The position numbers and the translations under genes are program-made. From the NCBI GenBank assembly GCA_030054245.1, contig JASGCH010000069.1, positions 1 to 6,903 of the forward strand: DNA of 6,903 bases, written 5' to 3'. Numbering within the stretch: position 1 is the stretch's first letter; each line of letters begins with the position of its first letter. This document shows, in pieces, positions 1 to 4,858 of this stretch. Source of the stretch: Gammaproteobacteria bacterium. GTDB taxonomy: Bacteria; Pseudomonadota; Gammaproteobacteria; Burkholderiales; Burkholderiaceae_C. Below the pieces are notes generated by a model. The model did no database searches and was not told the origin of the DNA. It saw only the letters and a program-made list of their open reading frames with translations.

Positions 1-812
1 GGCATAGTATCTTCGGCGTAAGCATACTCTAAATCTACGGCTTTTAAAAACAGTTCCGTAATTTCGTCCTTAAAATCCGCGGTCCAAAGGTGAGGGTTTT
101 CCACTTTGATATGGTTAATCAGCTCGATACCAAACCCACAATGCATGGATTCATCACGCAAAATATATTGATACTGCTCTGCCGCCCCCGTCATTTTATT
201 GCGCCGACCTAATGCAAGTATTTGCGTAAACCCAACATAAAAAAACAAACCTTCCATAAGGCAAGCAAACACAATGATGGACTTAAGTAAAGTTTGATCA
301 CTTTGTATATCCCCCGTTTTGAATGAAGGAGACATAATACTGTTAATAAAAGGGATCAAAAATTCGTCTTTACGCTGTATGGAGGGAATTTCGCGATAGG
401 AATTAAAAATCTCACCCTCATCCAAACCAAGTGAATTGACTATGTACTGGTAAGCGTGAGTATGTATAGCTTCTTCAAAAGCTTGCCTCAGCAAAAATTG
501 GCGACATTCAGGCGCCGTAATATGACGATAGGTACCCAAAACGATATTGTTGGCAGCCAGAGAATCTGCGGTCACAAAAAAGCCCAGATTACGCTTGACT
601 ATGCGTCGCTCATCTTCAGTCAACCCATTCCTATCTCGCCACAAAGCTACATCACGCGACATATTGATTTCTTGTGGCATCCAATGATTGGCACAACTGG
701 CTAAATATTTCTCCCAAGCCCATTTATATTTTAACGGCTCTAATTGGTTAACATCGGTTTTTCCATTAATCAAACGCTTATCATCGACATTTACTCGCCT
801 ATAATTTTCCAT
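1..812 (-). CDS. nrdB: Ribonucleoside-diphosphate reductase, class Ia beta (R2) subunit, 3' end outside window
   Basis: This gene encodes the small subunit of aerobic ribonucleotide reductase, which houses the di-iron/tyrosyl radical cofactor and works with NrdA to make deoxyribonucleotides in the cytoplasm. The window holds the first 270 residues; the rest runs off the left edge. The metal site is complete so far: D83 (TADSLAANN), E114 and H117 in FEEAIHTHAY, E187 in CLMEGLFF, and E221 and H224 in LRDESMH. Y121, four residues after H117, matches the radical tyrosine, so this is not the Chlamydia-type class Ic protein, which has Phe there. The start ATG is followed by MENYRRVNVDD. No good Shine-Dalgarno is seen; a GGGGG lies 14 nt upstream, so the start is likely but not certain. 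nrdA is not found directly upstream, where it often lies; a hairpin and ssrA occupy that place. Confidence 0.95.
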   Translation of the reverse strand, partial: MENYRRVNVDDKRLINGKTDVNQLEPLKYKWAWEKYLASCANHWMPQEINMSRDVALWRDRNGLTEDERRIVKRNLGFFVTADSLAANNIVLGTYRHITAPECRQFLLRQAFEEAIHTHAYQYIVNSLGLDEGEIFNSYREIPSIQRKDEFLIPFINSIMSPSFKTGDIQSDQTLLKSIIVFACLMEGLFFYVGFTQILALGRRNKMTGAAEQYQYILRDESMHCGFGIELINHIKVENPHLWTADFKDEITELFLKAVDLEYAYAEDTM

Positions 813-850
813 TTAATGAGGTGTTGCCCCCTGTTATTAAAATATACAAA

Positions 851-904
851 CCTATTTAAACCAGAAAATCCCTCACGGATGAGAGATTTTCTGGTTTAAA
901 TAGG
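851..904 (-). terminator. Long perfect hairpin between ssrA and nrdB, possible terminator
   Basis: Two perfectly complementary 20-nt arms (851-870 and 885-904) enclose a 14-nt centre. That centre folds further through CTCA/TGAG (872-875 with 880-883) around a CGGA tetraloop. On the minus strand the hairpin is followed by the T-rich stretch TTTGTATATTTT, so it could end transcription coming from ssrA, or shape the leader of nrdB, whose start is about 40 nt further on. A smaller hairpin, GAGGC-AAA-GCCTC (986-998), lies between it and ssrA. The arms are AT-rich, unlike a classic GC-rich terminator stem, so the role is inferred. The rest of 813-1032 shows no gene. Confidence 0.5.
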
Positions 905-1032
905 CTCAAACTAAAGAATTTCGATAGAAACTCTTTCGATGGATTTCGAAATACCCTAGGATTTCTTGGCAGAAACCCATGCCGAGAGGCAAAGCCTCGA
1001 GGCAATTTATTCGGTAAATCCGAAATCTGAAA

Positions 1033-1408
1033 TGGTGGAGCTGGCGGGAGTTGAACCCGCGTCCACAAACCGTCTTCGAGTAGATCTACATACTTAGCTG
1101 TCTAATTTAGCTCTCGTCAATCCCACCGTTTAGCAGCAAACTGTGGGACCAACCAGCACCCTAGCATTTCGCGCATGTATAAGGTACCCATACATACACT
1201 AGCTAACCGAATGACCATTACAACTACAAAAACCTAAATCTTCGTAGAACCGGCTTGTTAGCCAACCGGTGTAATGCTCGCTGACCTAAGCAGCGAGTGC
1301 GAAACGATCGTCGTTTGCAGCTACTTGTTTCTGCGGATTTACGAGGGGGCAGAATCCTCGATATGCACTAACTCGCCTCAGTATCTATGTCGAAACCAAT
1401 ACAGCCCC
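1033..1408 (-). ncRNA. ssrA: tmRNA (transfer-messenger RNA), intact copy
   Basis: tmRNA rescues stalled ribosomes by trans-translation with SmpB and adds a degradation tag. The 376-nt gene has an acceptor stem GGGGCTG (5') pairing with CAGCTCC (3'), including the G3.U wobble recognised by alanyl-tRNA synthetase. It has an encoded CCA end, a T-arm GCGGG-TTCAACT-CCCGC, and the familiar GTAGCTGCAAACGAC context before the resume codon. Pseudoknot-rich sequence lies between the tag and the 3' domain. The 5' end is set by the acceptor stem at 1408; a processed leader of a few nucleotides would fit the -10 box at 1420-1425. A second, damaged copy lies in inverted orientation at 2395-2906. Confidence 0.97.
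1286..1318 (-). other. tmRNA tag-peptide reading frame
   Basis: Starting at the resume codon GCA (1318-1316), the frame reads ANDDRFALAA and ends at TAG. With the alanine carried by tmRNA the tag is (A)ANDDRFALAA. This compares with AANDENYALAA in E. coli; the C-terminal ALAA recognised by ClpXP-type proteases is conserved, which supports a gammaproteobacterial host. Confidence 0.93.
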
Positions 1409-1419
1409 AAGTTATGTCT

Positions 1420-1425
1420 ATTGTA
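1420..1425 (-). promoter_or_regulatory. Likely -10 box of ssrA
   Basis: TACAAT on the minus strand lies 11 nt upstream of the mature 5' end. That spacing suits a short leader later removed by RNase P. No convincing -35 box is seen. The same motif, in a similar context (TTACAATA), survives in front of the degenerate ssrA copy at 2239-2244, which supports its reality. Confidence 0.5.
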
Positions 1426-1519
1426 GCATTGTTTATACGAAAGTATTATAGGTCTAGGGATTTCTTTTTAGGACCGTTGGCCAAACTCGGGAAAAATTAC
1501 CATTATTATCAATATTTTA

Positions 1520-1727
1520 GATCTTTACAACGACGGCTACACCGTTCGGGCAAACTGCCAAAAATACAGGGCTCGAGCGCTAGCGCAACTAGAGAAATTA
1601 CTGGGCTGATCATTCGCTGGTGGGCGCTCTATGGTCTCGCATATACTCAATATGCGAGACCATAGAGCGGAGAAATATAACGCAGTAATTTGACAACCGC
1701 GGCACCAGCCAATGGCGCAATAGTCTT
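1520..1727 (+). mobile_element. MITE copy M1, diverged, with internal hairpin insert
   Basis: The left end GATCTTTACAAC resembles the family end GAGACCTTTGCACAAC. It is followed by CGGCTACACCGTTCGGG and AAACTGCCAAA, as in better copies. The right end carries TAACGCAGTAATTTGAC, AACCGCGGC and finally GCGCAATAGTCTT. The centre has the TGATCATTCG variant shared with M7 and M8, then an extra perfect palindrome at 1625-1669. No target duplication is recognisable, consistent with an old copy. The stretch between ssrA and this element (1409-1519) holds the ssrA promoter and nothing else that I can name. Confidence 0.7.
1625..1669. repeat. Perfect 20-bp palindrome with 5-nt loop inside M1
   Basis: Arms 1625-1644 and 1650-1669 are exactly complementary around the loop ACTCA. 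The left arm plus loop (1632-1650) matches, at 18 of 19 positions, the reverse complement of 3885-3903, where the sequence abuts another MITE end. Other family members lack this insert. The exact complementarity is far younger-looking than the surrounding decayed MITE. Confidence 0.85.
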
Positions 1728-2009
1728 ATGGATCAAATTCTTGATTTGCTTGCCAAGGATAAGTCAGTTTTTATGTTCTATTTCATCGGAATAGAACCGA
1801 ATAACATAATAAATCCTATTCTTATATCCATGTTTCAAAATGATTTACTAAGATCAACTATTCTGTTGAAACATGGGTCTGGCAAAAATTCAAGAGGCGT
1901 TACACAATTTCAAGGAGAGGTTATTCATAAATTATTACTTTTGGGGGTTGATACTAAAATTGACAACATAGAAAGTAAGCCATTTCTGAATACCTTAATT
2001 TATTTATAA
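1728..2009 (+). CDS. Hypothetical 93-residue ORF between the two ssrA copies
   Basis: The ORF reads from MDQILDLLAKDKSVF to PFLNTLIYL. Its ATG follows directly after the terminal AGTCTT of MITE M1, and no Shine-Dalgarno is visible, since the upstream bases belong to the MITE. Composition is AT-rich with many Ile, Asn and Leu. The stretch around residues 66-93 (KLLLLGVDTKIDN...LNTLIY) is faintly like one ankyrin repeat, but too weak to assign. It may be the tail of a gene cut by the MITE, with a fortuitous start, or a chance ORF. No signal peptide or clear membrane segment is seen. I do not recognise a family. The following 2010-2079 holds nothing I can identify. Confidence 0.3.
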   Translation: MDQILDLLAKDKSVFMFYFIGIEPNNIINPILISMFQNDLLRSTILLKHGSGKNSRGVTQFQGEVIHKLLLLGVDTKIDNIESKPFLNTLIYL

Positions 2010-2079
2010 CCATTGGATTTTTTTTTTCTAAAATTCCTAACACTAGGATGGTGCGACATCTTATCTTGGTAATCATGGC

Positions 2080-2222
2080 GAGACCTTTGCACAACTCCGG
2101 CGAACTGCCAAAGTACAAGGCTTAGCGGAGCGCAACCAGCGGAATTTACTGGGGTGTAAATGAGCTGGTGAGCACCGCGTAACGCAGTAATTTGGTAGTG
2201 TAGCCAGTTGTGCAAAAGTCTC
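2080..2222 (+). mobile_element. MITE copy M2, complete, with 5-bp target duplication
   Basis: The element runs from GAGACCTTTGCACAACT to AGTTGTGCAAAAGTCTC, near-perfect terminal inverted repeats, in 143 bp without coding capacity. ATGGC directly flanks both sides (2075-2079 and 2223-2227), a 5-bp target duplication. Inside are GAACTGCCAAAGTACAAGG, CAGCGGAATTTACTGGGG and AACGCAGTAATTTGG, the family landmarks. It belongs to the GTGTAAATGAGCTGG subtype. It sits immediately upstream of the remnant promoter of the degenerate ssrA copy. Confidence 0.88.
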
Positions 2223-2238
2223 ATGGCGTTAAAGATGT

Positions 2239-2244
2239 TACAAT
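2239..2244 (+). promoter_or_regulatory. Remnant -10 box of the second ssrA copy
   Basis: TACAAT within GATGTTACAATA matches AATGCTACAATA upstream of the real ssrA. If the MITE at 2253-2388 is removed together with one copy of its flanking 5-mer, this box lies 9 nt from the GGAGCTG start of the degenerate tmRNA, close to the 11 nt at the intact gene. The promoter was therefore probably duplicated with the RNA gene and later cut away from it. Confidence 0.5.
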
Positions 2245-2252
2245 ACCTAACC

Positions 2253-2388
2253 AAGACCGTTACACTGTAAGTTGTCATCATTACTCTAGGTTGGGTATTG
2301 CACACTGGTGGAATTTGCGAAAGATGAACCCCATAACGCAATCATTCGATAGTTTAATCGGTGGTGGGACCAAGGGTGTCGTGGTCTT
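2253..2388 (+). mobile_element. MITE copy M3, old and diverged, inside the promoter of the second ssrA
   Basis: Ends AAGACCGTTACAC and GTCGTGGTCTT correspond to the family ends. The interior keeps TGTCA, TGGTGGAATTT and CCCATAACGCAATCATTCGATAGT, recognisably the family's CGGAATTT and CATAACGCAGTAATTTGACAGT with many substitutions. Flanking 5-mers are TAACC (2248-2252) and TAACT (2389-2393), a target duplication with one change; TAACT is also the exact duplication around M6. Divergence suggests it is older than M2. Confidence 0.65.
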
Positions 2389-2394
2389 TAACTC

Positions 2395-2906
2395 GGAGCT
2401 GCATTGGTATGAGCATAAATACTAAGGCGATGGGAATGCATATCGAGGACCCTGCCCCCTCGTAAATCCGCAGAGCAAACGGCCATTACACCGGTTAGCT
2501 AAGAAACCAGACCTTAGGCCTTTACAGAAATTAAGGTGGTTTTAGTTGTAATGGTAGTACCGTAAGTAGTGTATATTAGTATTGACCCCTTATACTTATA
2601 AGAAAGACCGTTGATCGACCGTGGGTCTTTTAAAGTACACGAAATACGAGATCCTATAGGGAGCACGCGTAGTGTACGCTAGTGTGTTGGTACCTCACAC
2701 TTTATAAAAAGACCTTTTTTCGACCACCCGTCTTGTCAAGTACACAAAGTACGAGTACCGGATTATGTACAAAAAAGGCTACTAGTTGGTCCCACAGTTT
2801 GCTGCTAAACGGTGAGATTGACGATATTCAAATTAGACAGCTAAGTATGTAGAAGTCACTCGAATACGGTTTATGGATGCGGGTTCGATTCCCGCCAGCT
2901 CCACCC
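2395..2906 (+). pseudogene. Degenerate second tmRNA gene (ssrA-like)
   Basis: The sequence follows the intact ssrA along its whole length. Examples are TGCATATCGAGGA, CTCGTAAATCCGCAGA, CATTACACCGGTT, GTTGTAATGGT, GTTGGTCCCACAG plus TTTGCTGCTAAACGGTG, and AAATTAGACAGCTAAGTATG. The acceptor stem GGAGCTG/CAGCTCC is fully Watson-Crick: the G3.U alanylation signal has become A-U. The 3' end reads ACCC instead of ACCA, although the T-arm GCGGG-TTCGATT-CCCGC still pairs. About 40 nt of the tag region are gone; after GCAAAC the frame would read ANGHYTG and stop. The middle is enlarged by a roughly 104-bp duplication, giving 512 nt against 376. It cannot act as a normal tmRNA; I infer a decaying duplicate. 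Confidence 0.85.
2567..2766 (+). repeat. Diverged tandem duplication (about 104-bp unit) inside the ssrA-like pseudogene
   Basis: Unit one begins TAGTGTATATTAGT at 2567 and unit two TAGTGTACGCTAGT at 2670. Both then run through TATACTTATAAGAAAGACC or CACACTTTATAAAAAGACC, CGACC, GTCTT and AAGTACAC.AA.TACGAG. The offset is 103-105 bp. The start of the unit corresponds to CTAGTGTATGTATGGGTACC in the intact tmRNA, so part of the duplicated unit is tmRNA and part is extra sequence. Each unit contains an AAGACC...GTCTT inverted pair. Confidence 0.7.
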
Positions 2907-2943
2907 ATTCCCTCATGCGTTTAAAATAGATATCACTTTTTGT

Positions 2944-3687
2944 ATGAGATGGTTGCAGGTTAGCCTTTTGCTGGTTTTTATGCTATTTGAATCAACCGCA
3001 TCTGCCAACGAAATCAGAATTGCTGTGGCGAGCAATTTCGCCTATACCCTGCAAAAAATAAACGCTCGGTTTGAAAAGTCCTTTAAACACAAAGTACTAG
3101 CTAGCATCGCTTCCAGCGGGCAAATTTACGCGCAAATTAAGCAGGGTGCTGGCTATCATGTGTTTTTATCTGCCGATCAACATTATCCCAGCCTGCTGGA
3201 AAAAGAAAATCTCACTGTCCTTGGCACTAAAGTAGTATATGCCGTTGGCAAGCTGGTATTATGGACCGCAGGAGAAAACCAAACCCCACAAGAACTCCTA
3301 ACGCAACCCCACACCCAGCACATTGCTATTGCCAATCCCCATACAGCTCCTTATGGTCGGGCCGCCCAAAGTGCATTGCAACAATTGAACCTATTACCGC
3401 AACTTAAGGAAAAATTGGTCTATGCAGAGAGTCTCGCCCAAGTATTCCAGTTTGTCCAAAGTAGAAATGCAGAACTCGGATTTATCTCGTTATCTCAGCT
3501 CAACGAGGTTAAAAAGGGCGGTAAAGGTGGATCTAGCTGGATCATCCCGCAAAATCTCTATGCCCCCATCGTACAGGAAGCCGTCGTGTTAAAACCAGCC
3601 CGTCCAGAAAGCTTAACCTACCTAGAGTTTCTCAAGTCCCCAGAAATCCAGTCCCTAATTGAGGCAGATGGTTATGTTCTTCCATGA
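2944..3687 (+). CDS. modA: Molybdate ABC transporter substrate-binding protein
   Basis: ModA binds molybdate or tungstate in the periplasm and hands it to the ModBC permease. The 247-residue product is of usual length. Residues 1-21 form a Sec signal peptide (hydrophobic LLLVFMLF, cleavage after ASA), then the mature start NEIRIAVASNF with the family's Ser/Asn near 30-31. SSGQ (57-60) and VFLSAD (73-78) line the binding cleft. ANPHTAPYGRAA (130-141) is the characteristic A-P-Y-G segment, then ESLAQVFQFVQSRNAELGFISLSQ. The end FLKSPEIQSLI...GYVLP is typical. The ATG is the first after an in-frame stop, but there is no clear Shine-Dalgarno. The gene starts 37 bp after the pseudo-ssrA. modB and modC are absent; a MITE begins 16 bp past the stop. 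Confidence 0.93.
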   Translation: MRWLQVSLLLVFMLFESTASANEIRIAVASNFAYTLQKINARFEKSFKHKVLASIASSGQIYAQIKQGAGYHVFLSADQHYPSLLEKENLTVLGTKVVYAVGKLVLWTAGENQTPQELLTQPHTQHIAIANPHTAPYGRAAQSALQQLNLLPQLKEKLVYAESLAQVFQFVQSRNAELGFISLSQLNEVKKGGKGGSSWIIPQNLYAPIVQEAVVLKPARPESLTYLEFLKSPEIQSLIEADGYVLP

Positions 3688-3703
3688 TGCCCAAGCTAAT
3701 CCA

Positions 3704-3886
3704 AAGACTGTTGCACCATCGGCTACGCCGCTCGGGCGAACTGTCAAAGTACAAGGCTTAGAAGCACGCAACCAGCGGAATTTACTTGGATGAGACCTTT
3801 GCACAACTGGCTGCACTGCCAAATTACTGCGTAACGCAGTAATTTGACAGTGCAACCGCGGCGCCAGCCGATGGTGCAACAGTCTT
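3704..3886 (+). mobile_element. MITE copy M4, composite (left half plus inverted right end)
   Basis: The element opens with AAGACTGTTGCACCATCGGC and continues through GGGCGAACTGTCAAAGTAC and CAGCGGAATTTACTTGGA, then switches at 3792 to GAGACCTTTGCACAACTGG, a second outer end. The following 3813-3832 is the near-perfect inverse (one mismatch, 1-nt centre) of 3834-3853. It closes with GCCGATGGTGCAACAGTCTT. So a left half is fused to a head-to-head pair of right ends, about 95 bp able to fold into one hairpin. No target duplication is seen around the whole. Confidence 0.78.
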
Positions 3887-3905
3887 GAGTATATGCGAAA
3901 CCAAC

Positions 3906-4162
3906 GAGCAGAAGCACAATGGATAGCGCAACGAACTGCCAAACATACATAACTAAGACTGTTGCACAACCTCGGTGAGCTGTCAAAGTACAAGGCTTAG
4001 CGGCACGCAACCAGCGGAATTTACTGGGGTGTAAATGAGCTGGTGAGTACCGCATAACGCAGTAATTTGACAGTGTAACCGCGGCGCCAGCCGATGGTGC
4101 AACAGTCTTTAACTTGTCCATTGGTAGTGCAGTCGCGCCGTGGCCGATGGTGCCACAGTCTT
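3906..4162 (+). mobile_element. MITE copy M5, split by insertion of M6; left end missing
   Basis: The left piece (3906-3954) reads AGAAGCACAATGGATAGCG and AACTGCCAAACATACATAAC, matching the third subtype seen complete in M9. The right piece (4110-4162) reads TAACTTGTCCATTGGTAGTG and GGCCGATGGTGCCACAGTCTT, a diverged form of the family right end. Between them lies M6. The true left end is not found: 3887-3905 (GAGTATATGCGAAACCAAC) links it to M4 instead. The right end stops 17 bp short of the RidA-family stop codon. Confidence 0.7.
3955..4109 (+). mobile_element. MITE copy M6, complete, nested in M5
   Basis: The element runs from AAGACTGTTGCACAACCTCGG to GCCGATGGTGCAACAGTCTT, 155 bp, with exact TAACT on both sides (3950-3954 and 4110-4114). 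Interior landmarks are AGCTGTCAAAGTACAAGG, ACCAGCGGAATTTACTGGGG, GTGTAAATGAGCTGGT and CATAACGCAGTAATTTGACAGT. The pairs AGCTGTCAAA with TTTGACAGT and ACCAGC with GCTGGT let almost the whole element fold on itself. It is the clearest evidence for movement with a 5-bp target duplication. Confidence 0.9.
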
Positions 4163-4179
4163 ACTACAGAAGCCACCAC

Positions 4180-4569
4180 TCATGCCTTCGATTGCTTCAA
4201 GGCCGTGACCTCGATTTCAATTCGCATACGAGGATCCGCAAGGCCGGCAGAGATCATCATGGCGGCTGGCTTGACTTTGCCGAAGTACTTGCGCAGTACC
4301 GGCCAGCACTGAGGAAACTCCGACCCGTTCGCAAGCACATAGGTAACGCGCACAACATCGGCTAGGCTCGATCCCGCTTGCTTTAGCGCCGAATCGATGT
4401 TTTTCAGGCACTGTTCGGTTTGCTCCAACAGTCCCTCAGCGATGCTCATACTGGAATAGTCAAAGCCGGTGGTGCCGGAAACAAAAACCCAATCTCCAGC
4501 GACTACAGCGCGGGAGTAGCCTATCTCTTGCTCGAAAGTGGAACCGGAGCTAATCAGTTGCTTATTCAT
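4180..4569 (-). CDS. RidA/YjgF/UK114-family protein without the catalytic arginine
   Basis: The 129-residue product has the usual length and features of the Rid family of small trimeric cytosolic proteins: GYSRAVVAGDWVFVSGTTG (18-36), EQTEQCLKNIDSALKQAG (49-66), DVVRVTYVLA (71-80) and IEIEVTALK at the end. RidA proper deaminates reactive enamines/imines using an Arg in a PAR-S motif; here the motif reads P101-A102-A103-M104, so that activity is unlikely. Subfamilies lacking the Arg are known, with poorly defined roles. Start: the ATG at 4569 has GAGG seven nucleotides upstream, whereas the ATG two codons earlier is too close to it and a TTG at 4617 lies inside the attC-like site. It reads as the gene of an integron cassette; its own downstream attC is not found and MITE M5 lies there. 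Confidence 0.88.
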   Translation of the reverse strand: MNKQLISSGSTFEQEIGYSRAVVAGDWVFVSGTTGFDYSSMSIAEGLLEQTEQCLKNIDSALKQAGSSLADVVRVTYVLANGSEFPQCWPVLRKYFGKVKPAAMMISAGLADPRMRIEIEVTALKQSKA

Positions 4570-4576
4570 CGGCATA

Positions 4577-4580
4577 CCTC
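4577..4580 (-). promoter_or_regulatory. Ribosome binding site that fixes the RidA-family start
   Basis: GAGG on the minus strand is spaced 7 nt from the ATG at 4569 and only 1 nt from the ATG at 4575, so MNKQLISSG is preferred over MPMNKQLISSG. Confidence 0.65.
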
Positions 4581-4611
4581 GGAAGTTGTGTGGGCTAATG
4601 CTATCGGTGAC

Positions 4612-4669
4612 GCCCAATGCTAAAAGTCAGCCGGCGCCGCAGGCGCTCCGCTGGAGCGAAGGATTAGGA
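4612..4669 (-). other. attC B, integron recombination site between cassettes
   Basis: Read on the minus strand: R'' TCCTAAT (4669-4663), 5-nt spacer, L'' GCTCCAGC (4657-4650), 18-nt centre, L' GCTGACT (4631-4625), 6-nt spacer, R' ATTGGGC (4618-4612). R'' pairs with R' at six of seven positions, one of them a wobble. L'' pairs with L' at six of seven with one extrahelical C, the asymmetric base typical of attC L''. Every segment has the same length as in attC A, and CCAGCGGAGCGCC and GCTGACTTT are shared. R' has A where GTTRRRY expects G, so the site may be weakened. The RidA-family ATG lies 42 nt beyond R'. Confidence 0.72.
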
Positions 4670-4700
4670 GCGTGTGGTTAGTCATGCTCCCAGCTGGGTA

Positions 4701-4858
4701 AAGACTGTTGCACCATCGGCTATGCCGCGATTGTCAAATGACTGCGTTATGCGGTTCACCCCGAATGATCACCCCAGTAAATTCCGCTGGAGGCGACCGC
4801 TTAAGCCTTGCGATTTGGCAGTTCGCCGGAGCGGCGTAGCCGATGGTGCAACAGTCTT
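4701..4858 (-). mobile_element. MITE copy M7, complete, opposite orientation
   Basis: Ends are AAGACTGTTGCACCATCGGC and GCCGATGGTGCAACAGTCTT, identical inverted 20-mers. On the minus strand the interior reads GAACTGCCAAATCGCAAGG, CAGCGGAATTTACTGGGG, TGATCATTCGGGGTGAACCG and CATAACGCAGTCATTTGACA, the TGATCATTCG subtype. The element is 158 bp with no obvious target duplication. Its edge touches the TAA stop of the frameshifted gene at 4859, so it lies between that gene and attC B. Confidence 0.87.

Noticed and set aside
456..704. Plus-strand ORF of 82 codons
   Set aside because: It is antisense to nrdB, whose conserved metal-binding motifs decide the coding strand.
1387..1665. Plus-strand ORF of 92 codons starting in ssrA
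   Set aside because: It begins in the tmRNA gene and runs into MITE M1 and its palindrome; no protein-like signal.
2210..2425. Plus-strand ORF of 71 codons
   Set aside because: It spans the end of M2, all of M3 and the start of the pseudo-ssrA; non-coding composition.
2603..2630. Intrinsic terminator at AAAGACC...GGTCTTT
   Set aside because: The stem is only 7 bp with a 14-nt loop and no sustained T-run, and it lies in a duplicated pseudogene segment.
2395..2906. Island attachment site: phage-type integration at the ssrA 3' end
   Set aside because: The second copy is nearly full length, inverted, and includes promoter sequence; integration would leave a short direct repeat of the 3' end, and no integrase is seen.
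3655..4121. Overlapping minus-strand ORFs of 112 and 125 codons after modA
   Set aside because: They lie wholly in MITE sequence and the end of modA; the recurring Cys/Arg/Ser-rich peptides (such as HPSKFRWLRA) are translated repeats, not proteins.
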